This document shows positions 55,961-64,000 of a DNA stretch of 64,000 bases, in pieces. The notes beneath the pieces are model-generated. The model was not told the origin of the DNA. It did no database searches and saw nothing but the letters and a program-made list of their open reading frames with translations. The position numbers were made by a program, and so were the translations under genes. Within the stretch, counting starts at the first letter, position 1. Every line of letters begins with the position of its first letter. This stretch comes from Pyrrhosoma nymphula (Eukaryota; Arthropoda; Insecta; Odonata; Coenagrionidae), in contig OY754331.1 in assembly GCA_963573305.1 (NCBI GenBank), positions 7,598,868-7,662,867 on the forward strand, read 5' to 3'.

Positions 55961-56934
55961 TCAGGGGCGAGGGAGTGCCTTTGCCCTAAAGCAAAACGAT
56001 TTCAGGAATCTTGACCACAAAAATGGAGAATGACGCGAGCAGCACGCCAGAGCATTTCTGTTTCATTGCAGTCAAAGTTTATGAATTTAAATGGTGGTAA
56101 GTTTTTTCCGCTGCATTCTCGCGTGTGGCATTCTGCGAGATGTGAGTGACGGGGGCGTGGTTCTCTCTTAGAGGGGATAAAAATTTTGTGGTTCAATCAG
56201 CGACGTCTTTAGTTTGGATTTGCGGATCATTATGCTCATCAATACACCACCACCCTGGTGACATAATGCTTGTGTTATTCATTAGGAATATTCGTAAAAT
56301 GTGAATTTTTTTGTTTGTTTTTCTTTCTATTCCGAGAATTTTATTTTTCAAGCTTTCCTTTTCCTCTTGTATTTTTTCTTCCGTCTTTTCATTTTCCAAA
56401 AACATTTCCCTGAATTTTTCACCATTTCTGTTATTTATTTTCATTCTCGTGACCTATTGATACTGCGGCTGAGATGAACAATGGAACAATATGAACATAC
56501 CGGTGACTCGGCTACCACGCTGATTGTCGCAGTTGACGTTTCTTTTCATCCCCGTTCCCCAAGGGATTACTCTCTGTCGAGCGAAAATGGAATTTCTCGT
56601 TCATTGTGGCCGGACGTGATTCGTTTCGCGTTTGTTTCTTTGCTTCTTCTCCTCGTCAGCAATGCGTCTCACCTGGATCAGCCGACTGGCCCCTCCCATC
56701 TAGAGGTCACAACTCACCAGATACCATTGTCTCAACTCCCGAGGAGCTAGCAAGTAAATATGATTTGCATGCGCCAAGGCATGAGTTCAAGGGAGAGGAG
56801 AGTCTGACATTCCTCATTCCTTTGTCCTTCCGAGTTTTTCCTCGGTGAACCCATTGAGAGCCGAATCGAAGTGAGGTTGCCACTGGATAAGTCACATACC
56901 ACGCGGCTTATTTTTTCAAAGCAGTTACAATTTC
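55961..56934. other. Non-coding stretch, no supported gene
   Basis: Mixed composition with C/T-rich patches near 56540-56720. No domain-bearing frame was found. Confidence 0.5.
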
Positions 56935-57504
56935 TATAGTGCTCTTGAATAAAACGTAGTCTTCAGAAACTTTGTGGTATTCCATCACAACAATTTATTA
57001 CAGCGAGGAAGTCTACGTGTCTCGAAGTCTACGTGGGGCAGACTTCGAGAAGTTGCCAGAAAAGAACAAAAGAAGATTATAGTGCTTTTAAAAATGACCA
57101 TGAAGAAAAGAGCAATTTTGCGAAACACCTTTTAACCTGTGACCATAAAAGTGATTTTTAAAGTTAAAGTACTGCATTTTACCAATAACCGACGTGAGCT
57201 AAATGCATATGAACAGCTCGAAATTTTAAAACGAAATGTTGACGCTGATAATCTTTTAAACGAATACTTGCTGCCCGCCAACTCCCCTATCCTTTCCGCT
57301 ATTGTTGTCCATTCCCGTCCTCCTTCCCCCCCCCCCCTCAACGCCACTACCCCACCCCCAATTGACTGAAGGTATATAAGGGATTGCTGTACACTTTTGT
57401 TCACCTGATGATGACGCTTAGCCGTTGAAACCCGGGTCGTGGTTGAGTTTATTGTTATGTGGTTTGTAAAAGTTTCCTCGCTGTAATAAATTATAGTGCT
57501 CTTG
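56935..57504 (+). mobile_element. 5'-truncated Penelope-like element with 13-bp target duplication
   Basis: The sequence TATAGTGCTCTTG occurs at 56935-56947 and again at 57492-57504 and looks like a target duplication. Between them is an 18-bp perfect inverted repeat (ATTTATTACAGCGAGGAA at 56993-57010, its complement at 57474-57491), the end of a GIY-YIG-type reading frame, a C run, and a 3' part with TTCACCTGATGATGACGCTTAGCCGTTGAAACC-like wording common in Penelope-like elements. The reverse transcriptase is missing. Confidence 0.7.
57024..57369 (+). pseudogene. Penelope-like GIY-YIG endonuclease C-terminus, frameshifted
   Basis: The first frame (57024-57161) encodes EVYVGQTSRSCQKRTKEDYS, followed by AFKNDHEEKSNFAKHLLTCDH, the YIGQT...R..EH...SKFA.HL...H pattern of the GIY-YIG nuclease of Penelope-like elements. 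After a frameshift near 57145-57160 the second frame continues KVLHFTNNRRELNAYEQLEI and LLNEYLLPANSPIL, the usual end of the domain. From family knowledge, this nuclease nicks the target for RT priming. The copy is broken and inactive. Confidence 0.75.
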
Positions 57505-58360
57505 TTTTAAACCATGATTTTTCATCTCCGGAGAAATAAATGGGCATCCATGTCTTCATTTCCTCTTATAAAAGGTTTATTTTTTCAAAATCGTCTTGTA
57601 GCATATAGTATTTATAGAAGAAAGCCAGGTACATTTTTATCTGATGATACATCCCGTGTAGTATAGGTACATTTTGCTTGATAAATTCAAAGTGGTACCC
57701 AGGGTTAGAAGAATTTTCCCGCAGAGTCTAGTGGGATTTTGATTTTAACTGCAGCTCGCCTGCTAAATGTGGTCTGAGTATGCACTATGTCGGTCATTAA
57801 ATATGCATCAACAATCTTTAAGCAACCGCTCCAGAAAACCACTTTCGTCGAAATAATTAGTCAAATTAGTGAAAACATTAGGATGAATAGTTCTCGGGTT
57901 TCCAGCCATCGTCATCGTCTTCAGGGTTAATGATTTTTGCCAGAGTTGTCATATATTTATAGTGTCACATTTGACATATATTTATAGTGAAAACATTAGT
58001 TTGAATTTCTTCAACTTCACCCGCCCGAGACAGCGAGGAAATTATCTTCTTTCTCTCGATTCAAACCACATCAAACCCGAAACCTCATCACTTTTGTGAG
58101 AGAGAATTCTTCGCTAACTTTTTTCGCCACCAGGCTCACTCCATGTATTTCAAAAACATAAACTTACTTTTTTATGACTAGGAAACGTTCTTTTATCCAG
58201 TTTGGACTGTTACGCTCGTCCGTCGGGATCAACGTTCTTGTCCTCTCTCTCCCCCATTTCCAATGACAAATGAAAATCGTGAAACGGATTCGCGAAGGAA
58301 ATCCGGGAAATCCTTGACATATATGTTTATTTATTCCCATCGCCATCCTTTGGAAAGCCA
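57505..58360. other. Non-coding stretch, no supported gene
   Basis: AT-rich. A repeat of GACATATATTTATAGTG-like sequence occurs at about 57947-57990. Nothing coding is supported. Confidence 0.5.
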
Positions 58361-59149
58361 CGTCACATCTATTTGCCTTTTATCTATCTCCCATCGCTCT
58401 CTCTCTCCCCCACCAGCTGTGCCTTGACTTTTGGGATATGCCTCCCTTTTCCGATTCTCCATCACATTCCACGTCACCCCCGAGTGTTCGTCTTCCCATG
58501 CGGCTCCCGGCCATTTTCTCCTGTTGCTCGATTGCTCGAAGATCGAGAGAGTATGTTCAAGGGCTTCCACCCTCATGCATCCACTCTCGGCTACATCCAT
58601 TCGCTTCGTTTCACATGGAGAAGGATGACCGCGATTGCTGGAGTGCACGGGTACGAGTCTTGGTGACATCTGACTCGAGTGCCAAGCAAGGAAGCAACCC
58701 AACCTTCTCAATGCAGTTCAAGGGAGTGGGTGGTTATGTCGCCCCCCCACTCTTTGTGGCCCTTTGGACTCGGAGGTGGTGGAGCTGAGGGGAAGTATGG
58801 GCAGCAATAAATATGAGCGTCGGCGAGGCATCGTGACTGGCTGTGTCAGCCCTTCGTGCTTGCCGGATCTCCCGACGCCGCTTCATCCGAGCGACTGTTC
58901 CTGGGGTGCCATTTAAGAGTCTGCACACCGTACCCGCCCTGGTACAACTGCCCTTCCCTCCTCCTCTCCTTTTCCCTCTTGCCGTTGACAGCTCGTCCCT
59001 GGTGTGGCAAGTACGTTGTATTGTTCTTGGTGTGAATAAAGTTTTGTAAAGTAATTCAGAAACCCCGTTATTAATCCGCTACCTCCGATCCCAGTTAGTC
59101 GGTTCAGTTCATCCATTGTCGCGTGGTTGCTAGACGCGGCACCATTGAT
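58361..59149. other. Pyrimidine/GC-rich segment with a plus-strand AATAAA
   Basis: A GC-richer segment ending with TTGGTGTGAATAAAGTTTTG (AATAAA at 59035-59040, + strand). An ATTTAAGAG box near 58912 and the AATAAA could be parts of an old plus-strand LTR (about 58840-59110), but no partner LTR or reading frame supports it. Alternatively it is the 3' end of a host transcript. I cannot decide between these. Confidence 0.3.
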
Positions 59150-59202
59150 GGGAGCGTATCCTGGATTTAATCAAACAATAGAGAGATGGTTTGGCACAAG
59201 TC

Positions 59203-59208
59203 TTTATT
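59203..59208 (-). terminator. Polyadenylation signal AATAAA, probable 3' LTR
   Basis: AATAAAGACTTG on the minus strand, downstream of the TATA-like sites in the same LTR. It faces the plus-strand AATAAA at 59035-59040, so two transcripts would converge here. Confidence 0.45.
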
Positions 59209-59372
59209 TTAGCCCTTTTTCTATGTACACAAAAGGGGGGGTCAGGCACCGGGGAGTAGGGGCGAACAATCACTTACGGTGGTTCCAAGGAGGTCGGGAC
59301 GGCCTTCGACCCTCGGCTCGGAACTCGGACTGACGGAAGCGGCGCGGGACAAGGCTGGGCGTCTCCGTGGGC

Positions 59373-59732
59373 AGGCGAGGGATTCGGCTGAAGTCGGACG
59401 AGCGACCCGCGGCCGTAGAGGAATGATAGGCGAGGGATTCGGCGAAGTCGGAGGAGCGACCCGCAACCGAAGAGGAAGGCAGGCGAGGAATTCGGCTGAG
59501 GTCGGACGAGCGACCCGCGGCCGTAGAGGAATGATAGGCGAGGGATTCGGCGAAGTCGGAGGAGCGACCCGCAACCGAAGAGGAAGGCAGGCGAGGAATT
59601 CGGCTGAGGTCGGACGAGCGACCCGCGGCCGTGGATGGGGTCTTGAGTGAGGTCGGAAGCGCGACCCGCTGCTCAGAGGGGAGGAGTCTTGAGTGAGGTC
59701 GGAAGCGCGACCCGCTGTTCAAAGGGGAGGTC
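59373..59732. repeat. GC-rich tandem array, alternating 55/53-bp units plus 46-bp units
   Basis: Units start at 59373, 59428, 59481, 59536 and 59589, with spacings of 55, 53, 55 and 53. Two subtypes alternate: one has GACGAGCGACCCGCGGCCGT, the other GGAGGAGCGACCCGCAACCG. The effective unit is therefore a 108-bp dimer. Two further 46-bp units beginning TCTTGAGTGAGGTCGGAAGC start at 59641 and 59687 and share the GCGACCCGC core. Overlapping frames on both strands are a by-product of the repeat. Confidence 0.9.
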
Positions 59733-60022
59733 GGGGAGGAGTGCCCGTGCTCCGCGGTCACCTCGCATTATAAGGTGTCGCGGAGGGTCAAAGTCAGCCG
59801 CCGACCCACGCAGGAGATAGCGCGGTCGCAGTGCCCTTGCTCCGCAATCGCCTCGCGTAGGTGCTGACACACGCAGAAGATAGCGCGGTCGTTAAGGAGG
59901 GAGGGGAATTTGGCAGTGGGCATTGTCTTATCTGCGTGGATATAGCCATCCTTGAGGATGATTATGTCCATGCATATAAGTGGATGCCGTTCGGTAGTGG
60001 GTTTCCGAGGAACCCCACTACA

Positions 60023-61136
60023 TCACCCTCGCGGCAAATTAGACCCGGGGGTGTTTGTTTCGCGAGTTATTGTCTAGATTTGTTGCTAACTGCAATTACA
60101 CAACAAATGAGCGGTGGGTTGCGGTGCCTTACCCAATGAAATTTTACCTTAAATCTAACATTGGTGAGTACATTATATTACACACTTTAAGCATCAAGAG
60201 CAATGACATGGATATTAAATGGGCATAAACATTGAAAGCATACGATATGTAATAAAATGAATGATAAATAATTCTATGAAGACTAAATTGGTATAAACAT
60301 TGAATGAACTATAAAATCTATGCATAGCAAGGAAAGTAAGGCACACTTAAATATAGTTCTGAGCATAGTCCATCAGCTTTTACAAAACTTCAGCCTTACT
60401 AGTCTCAATAGAAAATGTTTTTGTTTATACACAGTGACGAGCAGAGCACAAATTCGATGCAAAGTAAACAAATAAGAGATACATGAACAGGCAAAAATAA
60501 TAAATTGTAGAAAATTCAGTAACAAGCACAGTTCTAGTTTTTGCTGATTGGTGTCTATTAAGTTCGGTGCACTTTAGCAACAAAAGAGACCAATGCAATT
60601 CTGAAAGTTTTACACACCAGGGTAGGGAACATGGGGATGTCACTGAAGTTCACTGTGGGGATTGTGGTCACTGCACTTCTATTATTTATTGGCTGTTGGG
60701 GCGTTTTTGCACTTTTTCGGCGAAGCCGGGTGAAGATGAGGATAATGTACGCCAGGCTGCTCCGTCCGGAGAGGGAGAGGGGCGTGGTGACTGAAATAAT
60801 ATTTTTGGCCAGCACAAGGCGGGCGTTGAACAAACCATGGCCGGGAAAAAGGACACGCCGGGGTAACAGGGGCAGGGGAAGCTGCATCCGGGGATTTGCC
60901 TGGAGTCCCTTGAGTGCACCAATCCGTCTCGCCATGCGACCTCATAGGGGTGTCATCATCTTCCACATCAGAAAGGTCGCTCCCGAAAAGGGCCGTTAGT
61001 ATACGCCATGGCGCCATCGCTGCCGGTTGCTCAACTTCCGGGACTGGTTCGAGAGAGGTAGAGTCAAGTCGAAGATGACCTGAGGTTATAGCGGTGTGGG
61101 AGATGGAGAGGGAGGTCTTGGGTTGCCGAAGGATTT
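60023..61136 (-). other. Pol-to-LTR region of the second gypsy element
   Basis: About 1.1 kb with no supported sense-strand gene. A minus frame at 60682-61140 starts inside the repeated pol tail and has no recognisable domain. On the opposite (plus) strand a frame at 60631-60999 begins MGMSLKFTVGIVVTALLLF and continues to a basic stretch FRRSRVKM. That would be a single-pass membrane segment with a positive tail, but on the antisense strand it is probably accidental. Confidence 0.4.
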
Positions 61137-61330
61137 TCAATGGTTCCGGCTTCTACAGGGGGTAGGGATTCGGGACTTGACGAGGGTGGTGGGGCGGCGA
61201 GGTCTGAGGTTATAGCGGTTTGGGGGGTGGGGATGGAGGTCTTGTGTTGCCGAAGGATTCTCAATTGTTTCGGCTTCTACAGGGGGTAGGGATTCGGGAC
61301 TTGTAGAGGGTTGTGGGGCGTCCGGTTGGA
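61072..61330. repeat. 124-bp tandem repeat in the C-terminal coding tail of pol
   Basis: A full unit runs 61147-61270, with partial copies on both sides (about 61072-61146 and 61271-61330). It is recognised by CGGCTTCTACAGGGGGTAGG at 61147 and 61271 and by GAGGTTATAGCGGT at 61082 and 61206. On the coding strand the unit encodes ESLPPVEA-TIENPSATQDL followed by a RYNLR motif. Because 124 is not a multiple of three, each extra unit shifts the frame, which explains why the pol frame stops at 61137. Confidence 0.85.
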
Positions 61331-64000
61331 AGACGTCGTCGCCGACGAGTGAGGGAAAAGGGTTAGGTTCGGGGTCTGGTGGTAAGGGCAAGAGGTTACG
61401 CAGGTGAGCAAGGATGCGTCTTCCGTCACTCAGATTTTGTATATCGAATGTAACGGGACTTCTTACCTTAATGATTTTATAGGGACCAATCCAACGGGAG
61501 GCTAATTTCCGCGCTTGACCTCGGGACAGGGCGTTATTGCGCAGGAGGACAAGTTGTCCTTCTGATAAGGTCGGAAGCGTTAATCCTGAATTATACTTTC
61601 GGTGCTCTGCCTCTGTATTCTGCTTATTTAACTCAATAGCAAGTTCGTGAGCAAACTGTAACCTACGTTTTATTTCGTACTCGTAAGGGGGCTCCTCCGC
61701 GTAGGAATTCGGGACCGGAGACAAAATAGTATCCCATGGCATGCTCAACTCTCGCCCGTGCATGAGGAATGCTGGAGTGAACCCAGTCATTCGATGCCGG
61801 CTATTCCGATACACGAACAATGCGAATCCTAGCTGTTGATCCCAATCGGAGTGATCTTGGGACACATAGTGGGAAATTACAGAAGCAAAGGAGTGATGTG
61901 CTCGCTCTAAGCGACCGTTCGACGCAGGATTATACGGAGAAGTAAAAATGCTTTGTATTTTTAGTTTCCGACAGACATTTTTCATTAACTCTGATGTGAA
62001 ATTTGCACCTCTATCCGTAAGTAAGAACTTAGGCACGCCATGGCGACAAATAATTTTTTCTACGAATATTTCTGCTATTGTTCTGGCCGACTGATCAGGG
62101 ATTGCGAAGGCTTCAGGATACCTTGTGAAATAATCTTGGCAGGTGAGGATGTACCTGTTTCCTCGAGAAGATAGGGGTAATGGGCCAACAATATCTAAAG
62201 CTAGCTTTTCAATTGGATAAGTTGCTTCGACGACAGGCTGCAGGGGAATTTTAATGCCGCCGAATTTCCGCTTTTTGCAATCGATACAGCTTTGAACATA
62301 CTGAACAGTGTCGGAGTAGCAGCCCTTCCAGTTGAAGTGCCGCTGTACGATTTCCAGTGTTTTCTCGACACCGAGGTGTCCCGAGAGAGGGTTGGTGTGG
62401 CAACGACTTAGGATGAATTTCCTCATACTCCTGGGCGCACATATGGTGAATTTAGGGTCTAACTCCGTCGGATGAACCTTGAATAAGACACCTTCCTTAT
62501 CATAAAAGTAACTGGGCTCGTGCTGTTTGGCTAATACATGCAGCGGCTCGAGTTCAGGGCAACTCGACTGCTCCTTAGCTATTTTCTCTTTATCCCAAGT
62601 GGGCTCGAACGCGACAGTCTCTGACTTAAGTGAATTCACGGTGGGAGGAATTCGAGAAAGTGCGTCCGCGTGGGCTAGCTTAGTACCCGGTTTGTGCGCG
62701 ACGGTGAATGTGTACTCACTCAGTTCCATGATCCATCGGGCAAGTCTAGGTTTCGGTTCCTTAAGGGAAAGGAGCCATTTCAAAGGCTTATGATCGGTGT
62801 ATAAGGTGAATTGTCGCCCGAGGAGGTAGATTCGAAATTTTTTCACCATCTCTACTACTGCTAGGCACTCAAGCTCCGTAGCCGAGTAAGAGCTCTCGGC
62901 CTTTTTCAATTGTCGGCTCGCACAAGCAATCGGGTGTTCGCCATCCTCGAACTCTTGGGATAGAATTCCGCCTAGGGCTGTCAATGACGCATCTGTCGTA
63001 AGGATAAAGGTCTTTGAGAAGTCTGGAAATTTAAGAACAGGTTGTGTTGTTAAACAAAGCCTCAATTCTTGGAAAGCATTTTGTTCTTCCTGACCCCAAA
63101 CAAATTCTGATCCTTTTTTAATCAACCGCGATAGAACACAAGACTTCATCGCAAAACATGGGATGAACTTCCTATAATAACCGACCAAACCGAGGAAAGA
63201 TTGCACGGCCTTCACGCTCTCCGGCGTTGGAAATTTCTTAATAGCTGAAATTTTGTCTTCGTCTGGTTTGATCCCACCGGCTGTGACAAGGTGCCCCAAG
63301 AATTTAACCTCTTTTTGAAAGAAATTACATTTCTGGGGTTTCAATTTTAATTTTGCGGCCCGGAGTCGAGAGAAAATCTCGCGGAGACCGGCTACGTGCT
63401 CGTCAAGAGTCGAATCGTAACGGAGGATGTCATCGAGATAGCACACACACCCGTGATGAAGCATTCCGTCTAAAACCATTGACATTAGGCGCATGAAAGT
63501 GGACGGAGCGTTAGCCAAGCCAAACGCCATCCTATTACAGTGGAAATGATTATCTAAAGTACTGAAAGCAGTGTACTGTTTGCTATTGTCATCCATCTCA
63601 ATTTGCCAGTATCCGCTACACAGATCCATTGTTGAGAAGTAACGAGCACCACCTAGTTCGTCTAATATTTCATCGATGTTAGGCATAGGAAATACTTCTT
63701 TCTTGGTCACACTATTTAAGGCGCGATAATCGATGCAAGGTCTATACTGAAGAGGGCCTCCGTTTACGGACTTCTTTCTGACAAGTATAATTGGTGCCGA
63801 CCAGGGGCCATTTGATGGTGAAATTACTCCTTCCTGCAACATTTCCTTAATCGCTTCATCGAGGAACTCTCTCTGAAAAAAGGGGACACGATACGGTCGT
63901 TTCTTTATGGGCTTTACATTTTCAACGTCTATCGTGTGCCGGACTAGGTTAGTACATCCCAAGGGGGCCTTTCCATGCATAAATACGTCAGAAAATTCAA
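61137..64000 (-). CDS. pol: Pol of a second Ty3/gypsy element (partial, off the right edge)
   Basis: At least 947 residues counted from an internal ATG at 63980. The frame is still open at the window edge (EFSDVF precedes that ATG), so protease and gag lie outside. Reverse transcriptase: RPYRVPFFQ, GVISPSNGPWSAPIILVRKK, PCIDYRALN, DLCSGYWQIEM, AFGLANAPSTF, YLDD at 181-184. RNase H: LTTDASLTALGGIL, ATELECLAVVE, TDHKPLKWL, HADALSR. Integrase: HHCC finger (SGHLG ... CIDCKKRK), catalytic D (LDIVGPL), D (LTDRGANFTSEL) and E (NGRLERAHHS). It ends GPYKI-KVRSPVTFDI without a chromodomain, then a proline-rich tail with RYNLRPRRP. It is not closely related to the pol at 37264-40762. No internal stop occurs in the visible part. 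There is no env in sense. Confidence 0.95.
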   Translation of the reverse strand, partial: EFSDVFMHGKAPLGCTNLVRHTIDVENVKPIKKRPYRVPFFQREFLDEAIKEMLQEGVISPSNGPWSAPIILVRKKSVNGGPLQYRPCIDYRALNSVTKKEVFPMPNIDEILDELGGARYFSTMDLCSGYWQIEMDDNSKQYTAFSTLDNHFHCNRMAFGLANAPSTFMRLMSMVLDGMLHHGCVCYLDDILRYDSTLDEHVAGLREIFSRLRAAKLKLKPQKCNFFQKEVKFLGHLVTAGGIKPDEDKISAIKKFPTPESVKAVQSFLGLVGYYRKFIPCFAMKSCVLSRLIKKGSEFVWGQEEQNAFQELRLCLTTQPVLKFPDFSKTFILTTDASLTALGGILSQEFEDGEHPIACASRQLKKAESSYSATELECLAVVEMVKKFRIYLLGRQFTLYTDHKPLKWLLSLKEPKPRLARWIMELSEYTFTVAHKPGTKLAHADALSRIPPTVNSLKSETVAFEPTWDKEKIAKEQSSCPELEPLHVLAKQHEPSYFYDKEGVLFKVHPTELDPKFTICAPRSMRKFILSRCHTNPLSGHLGVEKTLEIVQRHFNWKGCYSDTVQYVQSCIDCKKRKFGGIKIPLQPVVEATYPIEKLALDIVGPLPLSSRGNRYILTCQDYFTRYPEAFAIPDQSARTIAEIFVEKIICRHGVPKFLLTDRGANFTSELMKNVCRKLKIQSIFTSPYNPASNGRLERAHHSFASVISHYVSQDHSDWDQQLGFALFVYRNSRHRMTGFTPAFLMHGRELSMPWDTILSPVPNSYAEEPPYEYEIKRRLQFAHELAIELNKQNTEAEHRKYNSGLTLPTLSEGQLVLLRNNALSRGQARKLASRWIGPYKIIKVRSPVTFDIQNLSDGRRILAHLRNLLPLPPDPEPNPFPSLVGDDVFQPDAPQPSTSPESLPPVEAETIENPSATQDLHPHPPNRYNLRPRRPTTLVKSRIPTPCRSRNH

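Larger units (their letters stand above)
59150..60022 (-). repeat. Probable 3' LTR of the second gypsy element
   Basis: On the minus strand, a purine tract GAGGGTGA (60023-60030) is followed at 60022 by TGTAGTGGGGTTCCTCGG, a typical LTR start placed like that of the other element. TATA-like sites are TTATATGC near 59975 and TTATAATG near 59766-59772. An AATAAA (minus) lies at 59203-59208. The LTR interior holds the tandem array at 59373-59732. The distal end is not resolved: 59150 fits a CCCATCA ending, but other CA ends down to about 59046 are possible. The partner LTR would lie beyond the right edge of the window. Confidence 0.55.

Noticed and set aside
58840..59110. A complete plus-strand solo LTR with ATTTAAGAG and AATAAA
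   Set aside because: The ends cannot be fixed, no target duplication is visible and no internal region or partner was found, so it is only mentioned as a possibility.
59270..59761. Long frames on both strands across 59270-59761 (up to 163 codons)
   Set aside because: They consist of translations of the 55/53-bp tandem array. The openness on both strands follows from GC-rich repetition.

Overview
This 64 kb window looks like gene-poor, AT-rich nuclear DNA from an arthropod, most probably an insect. The basis is its set of transposons: Helitrons with an A|T target, Penelope-like, CR1-like and Ty3/gypsy elements, and errantivirus-type env genes. The species cannot be told from the sequence. I found no convincing host protein-coding gene, so the window is probably intergenic or lies inside long introns. 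Almost everything recognisable is mobile DNA or its debris. Layout: 1-24381 is mostly unannotatable AT-rich DNA. It holds some GC-rich patches, a 202-bp palindrome of two tRNA-like units (8675-8876), a 253-bp MITE with a TA duplication (10491-10743), a Penelope-type inverted repeat (11458-11690), and two decayed 3' tails of one LINE family (13136-13505 and 19911-20115). From 24382 to 45220 lie three head-to-tail copies of one Helitron-like element of about 1.9-2.2 kb. Each ends in a hairpin followed by CTCG and keeps the decayed start of a Rep/helicase-like reading frame. Copies 2 and 3 are only 3 bp apart. The third Helitron copy is split by the main feature of the window, a 14,374-bp Ty3/gypsy retroelement on the minus strand (28979-43352). 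It has two 818-bp LTRs that look identical, a perfect GTAT target duplication, a tRNA-Ala-like primer site, a polypurine tract, gag, pol, and two different full-length env-type glycoprotein genes in tandem. The two Env proteins are paralogues. Env1 has a furin site and a fusion-peptide-like stretch. Env2 has lost the obvious fusion peptide and gained a long proline-rich tail. Pol and env1 are each interrupted by a frameshift at a homopolymer run. In the right third, a second MITE (45321-45544), a LINE reverse-transcriptase fragment (47265-47560), a CR1-type LINE 3' end (51515-52092) and a Penelope-like GIY-YIG fragment with a 13-bp target duplication (56935-57504) are scattered between AT-rich and GC-rich non-coding stretches. 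The window ends inside a second, unrelated Ty3/gypsy element on the minus strand. Its pol (61137-64000) runs off the right edge, and its probable 3' LTR, packed with alternating 53/55-bp GC-rich repeats, ends at 60022. The relative order of events can be read: the Helitrons came first, then the double-env retroelement inserted into one of them, recently enough that its LTRs have not visibly diverged.
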